Shown piece by piece: positions 58,540 through 64,000 of a DNA stretch of 64,000 bases. Source of the DNA: Nematostella vectensis (Eukaryota > Cnidaria > Anthozoa > Actiniaria > Edwardsiidae); the NCBI RefSeq assembly GCF_932526225.1, contig NC_064045.1, positions 8,188,138 to 8,252,137 of the forward strand, read 5' to 3'. Every line of letters begins with the position of its first letter. Positions within the stretch are counted from its first letter, which is position 1. The position numbers and the translations under genes are program-made. The notes beneath the pieces were generated by a model, which was given only the letters and a program-made list of their open reading frames with translations, was not told the DNA's origin and searched no databases.

Positions 58540-61500
58540 ACAACTTGCCGGCCCCGAACCAAAACAACACTAAAACACAACCGTTGTCGTGGCGCGCTCT
58601 TCACTCATTCATTCATTTCGTATAAAGTAACCGCACGTGCCTGCGTCATGAAGAAAACACGCGCGCTGATTGGTCGAGGCTAAACTAAAGTTTATGGTAA
58701 TGAAAGATTTAGCCAATCAGAGCGTGAAGAATGTAAATACTTGTTTTACAAGGTTCAAAGTCCCCTCAAAACTGGATTTGGCGCGAAGTCAAGTCTGATT
58801 GTTTTCAAATTTTTATGCGTGGTATGCGCGGAAGTACGGGCTAGACGCTTCATTCAACACGTCCTCTCGAACACCCACGGGAATCACGAGTTCGCGGCGT
58901 GTTTACAAACATTGCCCCAACCACGTACGAGTCAGGAGCAAATTTTAAAAATCGTCCTAGAAAGCGCTCTCAGAAATATAGTATAAATTCAAAGATTGTC
59001 GTTTGAATAAATACACGTGGGCCTTGCGCAACGTAAAAATTACCATAAATGTAGATAACGACTCACTATAGCGTGAAACCACTTTCGCAAGAATCCAAAG
59101 GGCAAAATCCACTCCGAATACAAAGACTAGATTGATTTTACGTGCTTCGGGGTTATCGCTTTCTCAAATCCCCTGCAAATCTGTGGTTCGAAAAAAAAAA
59201 AACGACTAAAATGTTTTTTAAATCGGATATTTTTTTACGTTGCGCAATTGAAATTGAATTCAAAGCTGCGTTTTGCCGGTGTTTTTGTTTACGTTAAATA
59301 AACCGTGTGCAAAAGCTTTTTGTGAATTTCAATACAAGAGTACTCCAAAAATGCATATCAATACAAACAGTATTTTAAGGAATGTATATTTCTAATCTCT
59401 CTAATGCAAGTGATAAGTGACACTTCTTGTGAGTTATTTCGACGAAAAGCTATCCCTTGTCTGTCTCCTTCGACGGTTATTTTGAGAGTATCCCGGTAAC
59501 CTCGGTCCAATACATGACTATTTTTGACCCTCATATCTCTTCGGATAAGTGGTAGTCGTTAATTTTATTGCATACACCTCACGTATACAAACAAACTCAT
59601 GCATAAAAACATAAGCGTCTCGCAGATCCACATCAATAATTGCCGGTTATTACTTCAAAAAGGGGTTTAAAGCACCCGAGAAAGGTCTTTTATTCAAGAT
59701 TAATAGGATGAAATGTATTTCAGTTTGATATAGACTTGTCTTTTTTGAAATATCATTGTCGTGATAGTGGAAGAAATCGCGCAGCGTGAGTTAACGAATA
59801 GTATGAATGGACCCTCCTATTTCCCGCGCAAAAACCACAACTAAAACAATCCAAATCAGAACCATTGACATAATACGAGCTTTCTCGGAACAAAACTACT
59901 ATATCTTATATCTCTAAGGGTCAAACAAATAAAACCAATGTTTTTTTTAACTATTACTTCTTTGTGTCGCGCCCCTTTCAAATTCTGAAACTAAATGTCG
60001 TATATGAATTATGCGCTCCTTAGAAACATTAATTTTTTTACTATATGCCTTTGTTTCGGAGACAGTGGCTCTTATTCGCGTGACCAAATCCATAAACAAA
60101 TAAGCATCATACTTCGACTATCCCTAGCGATTTGCCGATTTGAACTCCTCGCCGCTTACCCAAACAATAGTGCATACGCCTTGCCCCTATCCGTGCAGGA
60201 ATACACGAATGTGTTATTTTCAGGCTTTTGTGAAAGTAAATTCTTGACCCTACTTAGGCAAAACAGGGGAAGGTAAGGATCATCACAGCACACAACAGTG
60301 GCGGAATTCCAGCTGTATACTGCGACGAGTCATGGGATAATTGCTTTATTGTACTACCCTTGTAGCGTTGACAAACTAAGCGAACAATTTTGTTTGCTGG
60401 GAATGCGTGGAATTGTTTTTTTTTTAATCAATTAAACTTTGATCCCTTATAGCAGCTTAACATCCATTTTTGATAAAAAAAGACAGTTCTATGAAATCCG
60501 AGTCAAATTTCGGTTCACCCTTTGGAGACTCTGGCCAGTGGTCGCCGGGAATGATTAATGCCCCCCCCCCCCCCCCCCCCCCCTGCGCGCTTCTTCCTTC
60601 AGACGTGCGAGCTACACAACGCTTTAGTAACTAAAGCTAAGATGAGTATGTCAGTGTCTATTTGTTTATGAGAACGAGATTCAGCCCTATCCCGAACCAC
60701 CCTCAAATCAACAGTCCCGAGGTCCACACCGGAAATCGAAGGCATAGAAAGAGATGATTCCAAAGACAGGTATCATATAGTCTTGACTTTCGCTTCTTAG
60801 AGCTGTTAGAATAAAAAGAAAAGTAAAAAATATTATACATTTTTTCTTAAACCAAAAACGATAAAAATAGATATATAAAATACCATGTGCTACTATTATG
60901 CAGTTGTTTGGAAACGTGATTTCCGTTGCTCAAACCCTTACAATTTCCTTTCAAGATGAAAGGGAAGCGAAATGCTCGCACATGTTTAGATACGATCTTT
61001 GAAACAGGAAACAGGTCGTTTAGCATCCGTTTTTTTTTTATAGTTTTCAAGGAAATAGACTAAAAAGGGAAGTAACTGTCACAAAACGATCGCACTTATG
61101 TGTTCAATAGGGATCGAATCTTTTCTATAGAGGAAAAGTAAATAAAACATTCAAAACAAAAAGTTTCATGTTTTCATTTGGTTTATTAAAGGATTTTTCC
61201 CGATTCATAGCTTTTAGTTTTGTTTCCTTTATTGGGATGCCGTAAGTAAAAAATAAACACCTGCTGTTATATAAATATTCTATACAGATACCTGTTGTTG
61301 TATTAAAATACATTGTACGAAAAAGATAATGTTATTTCTATCTAATGATCTAGGCTTCCCGCTTGAAGTAAGGGTCCGTTGTCAGGAAGTAGGGAAGGTT
61401 TTAGATATAAATATACAAGAAATAACAAGGGGGAATCGACCAAAGTCCAAAGAATTCTGGTCCCCACTTGTTAAAAATAACCCCTTTACCACGACATTCA

Positions 61501-64000
61501 TCCGCCCCTAGTAGGTTTTGAAGAATCAAGTGAGGCTTTCTTGTATTTTTTCTTTATAATTGTCGTTAAATGACGTACCAGCACGTCGCAAAATGGATTT
61601 CAATCGTAGATTAAATACTTGAACTCACTTTTGAGACACAGAAAGAACGCAACTTATTCAGCTTGGATAACACTTGCTACAATGATCTTAAAAGGCATTC
61701 GTTCAGTCACTAGCTTAGCCTAGTATTCGTGTTTCTCCCATCCCTCGAGGGTAGTGGCCATAAAAAATCAACTCACGTTTCTCAAAATGCATTGTGTTGT
61801 TATCATCAGTGAAAGGTCCTAAATAATTCACATTTCGGCATCTTTGTTACATTTCAAATCTTTCTGATATTTGGCTTAAAGGATACTGACACACAGGTTT
61901 ACGTTGCCACAATCAATGGGGGGGGGGGGGGGGACCTATGCAGTTTTCGGCTGATGCAGCTTTTTGTAAATGCGGATACTGTATACGGTGGTGACGTTTT
62001 TGTAGTTGTTAGTATATGAAGAATTCGTAAGTTTGGGGATAAGAGAAGTATGAGGCATCTTTTTGAAATGCTTTTTGCCTGATAAAAAATGCAGTTAGTT
62101 GGTTAGAAAAGATATCATGCACTTGGAGATAACTGTTAAGTGACGGTTGTTGGGCTCTAATTCGTTTCCCTTCAACTAACTCCTTTACCTTTTAGCCTTT
62201 TTAGAATAATGACATTCTCAACCTGATAAGCTTGCATTAGCAACACACCTGAGCATAACCTATTCTTGATTTGAGTTATGATATTGAGCTAAATGGAAAG
62301 AAGAGAAAATAATACTATATTATATACTCCAAAGCATTTGTGGGTAGCCATTGCGCCTGGTGACTCCCTAGCTTTAGCTATTTTTAGCTATAGCTTTAGC
62401 TATTAGAATCCCTCTTCATCCGATATGTTTGTACTTGAGATTAATGAGATTTATAAAGAAATTAAATGTCCATAATATAGCAGGTCTGCATTAATTACTT
62501 CTTTAGCAAAGAACGAATTGTCACGCCAACGAGAATAAAATGTTGATTTTAGGTTGTTTAACACAAATTCGGAATCTGTTAACGAAGAAAAAGGCAACGG
62601 TCTAATCAAGTAGAGTGGATGTTGAAAAAGAAAAGTCAAGAGAAATAAAACTCGAAGCTATTCGTCTCACGTCCAACAGGACACAACCCTCAAGCAAGTG
62701 CATTATGAAAGCAGAGTTGCACTAAGAATACAAAAATGGTTTCAAAGGGGTAAAATAGGGGGAAAATATTTACGTGTTAAGAAATGTAAGTAATATTGAA
62801 ATCGATGTTTATAAATATAAATAACTTGATGACGTTAGTTGAGTTATTCATGAGTTAAGTTTTGACGTCAACGGGAGCCATAACAGGAAGTGCAACGTAA
62901 TCATTGAAAACCTTGATCTTGGAGTACGAAGTAAATAATAACAACTCCATTCAATGAGAGCTAATTATGTGAATAAGGACACATAGAACAATGTCATTAA
63001 CGATAGATCATTTCCTGCGATGTCCCATGTGGCTAATTGCAATACAGCGGACGATGCGAGAAGCTACGCAGGCAAGAAAAATAACAATGCATTCTTAGAA
63101 TAGCATGCATTGCATTCTCAGTGATTTTAATTATTCTTGGCAATTATTCATGGACTGCTGGTTACTCGATGACTGTTTTTCTGCGTTCCATCACATACGA
63201 TTTTGTTTATCAAAACCAAGGTTAATAACTTAGGACAGAGACTCATCAAGTAGGAAGTGACTAAAAAGTTAATTATTCAATAATAGAGCTTAAAGATTAT
63301 TCCTCAAAATATGATTTTCATAGGAAAATATAGCTACATCTGTATACAAAGGAGTCTTCATTTTTCATAAATATACTGATCAGAAATTGAGAACCAAGAA
63401 CTTATTAATCTGGCCCTGAAAATGTTTTTTTTTTTTACTTCTTGCCCTCGTAGCATTATCAAGCAAGTGTAAATGTTGACGGGAGCTCAAGCATTATTGA
63501 ACCCTTGCCTCTCTGCCAAATGAATTCAAGCGCTTTGCAGGAATAAAGAGGTCTCTTCTGGTTCAGCGACAGAGCAGTCCAGAAGGCGCAACCTTCTCTT
63601 GCCTGATGTGATGATCTACAAAGAGAACGTAGCGATAGATGAAAGTCCCTTATGTAGCAAGACAAGAAATAGCATATGACAACATATGACAGGCCCGAAA
63701 GCACTAGAGTGAGTGGGATGGGACGAGAAGGAAGAGGGGCAGGTCAGGAATATGGCTGCTTGGCAAGACGGTCATGGAGAAAAAGACACCACGTGATAAC
63801 ACAAGAAGAACATGAAGACAGATGAGACACCAGAGGTAGCACGGGCGACAGATGACACGCCGAAATAGCACACGAGAGTAATAGGGGATGAAGAGTAGGG
63901 GTCGATTGCCCACGATATAATATAAAATAAATAATAAAAAGAACACCAACAGCGACTAAGACCATTTGTTTATAAGCGTATGAATAACTATTTCCAAGAA
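58540..64000. other. CDC14 5' flank and intergenic, no gene recognised
   Basis: Upstream of CDC14 there is a GC-richer 100 bp (58540-58640). The rest is A/T-rich with homopolymers (C-run at about 60561-60582, G-run at about 61918-61933). Short frames at 58741-58986 and 59995-60276 have no recognisable motif. Confidence 0.5.

Noticed and set aside
58741-58986. 81-codon frame divergent from CDC14
   Set aside because: No motif recognised and no supporting promoter or homology visible from sequence alone.

Overview
The window looks like animal nuclear DNA, most likely from a cnidarian such as a sea anemone. The evidence is intron-rich genes with canonical GT/AG junctions, a polycystin-1/REJ family receptor, an SLC22 carrier, a CDC14 phosphatase, and introns full of minisatellites and short inverted-repeat transposons. 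The species cannot be fixed from sequence alone.

Layout. (1) About 632-45140, plus strand: the 3' part of a polycystin-1-like gene. I could chain 26 exons whose phases all agree, giving about 2300 codons. Order: PKD-like fold, REJ module, GAIN/GPS autoproteolysis site, TM1, PLAT domain, TM2-TM6, extracellular TOP domain, polycystin channel domain, cytoplasmic tail. The 5' end lies outside the window. (2) 4865-9101, minus strand: a complete 8-exon SLC22 organic-ion transporter (about 523 aa), nested antisense inside the 12.1 kb third intron of the polycystin gene. (3) 9770-11216, minus: a decayed LINE fragment in the same intron. (4) 40169-42709: a Ginger-like DNA transposon with long inverted termini, TGTA target duplications and a frameshifted DDE integrase, inserted inside a minisatellite that fills the last large polycystin intron. 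(5) 46491-50658: a recent tandem duplication of about 2.05 kb without genes. (6) 51360-53794: a 2.4 kb element with perfect short inverted termini flanked by TA. (7) 57373-58539, minus: an intronless CDC14-type phosphatase. (8) 58540-64000: no gene recognised.

The most unusual property is a pattern rather than a gene. At eight places in two unrelated, oppositely oriented genes, short repeats contain an exon edge plus its splice site. Four or five of these are true tandem arrays: downstream of polycystin exons 2, 9 and 23, upstream of exon 13 (weaker match), and at SLC22 exon 6. SLC22 exon 7 has three copies, and polycystin exons 14 and 17 have single extra copies. The arrays create strings of candidate donors or acceptors. 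For polycystin exon 9 the first extra donor is in frame (+87 nt). A further intron (39704-42779) is array from donor to acceptor.

The polycystin would be a plasma or ciliary membrane receptor/channel subunit, and the SLC22 protein a plasma membrane carrier. Nothing suggests they share a pathway; their link is physical nesting and possible antisense overlap.
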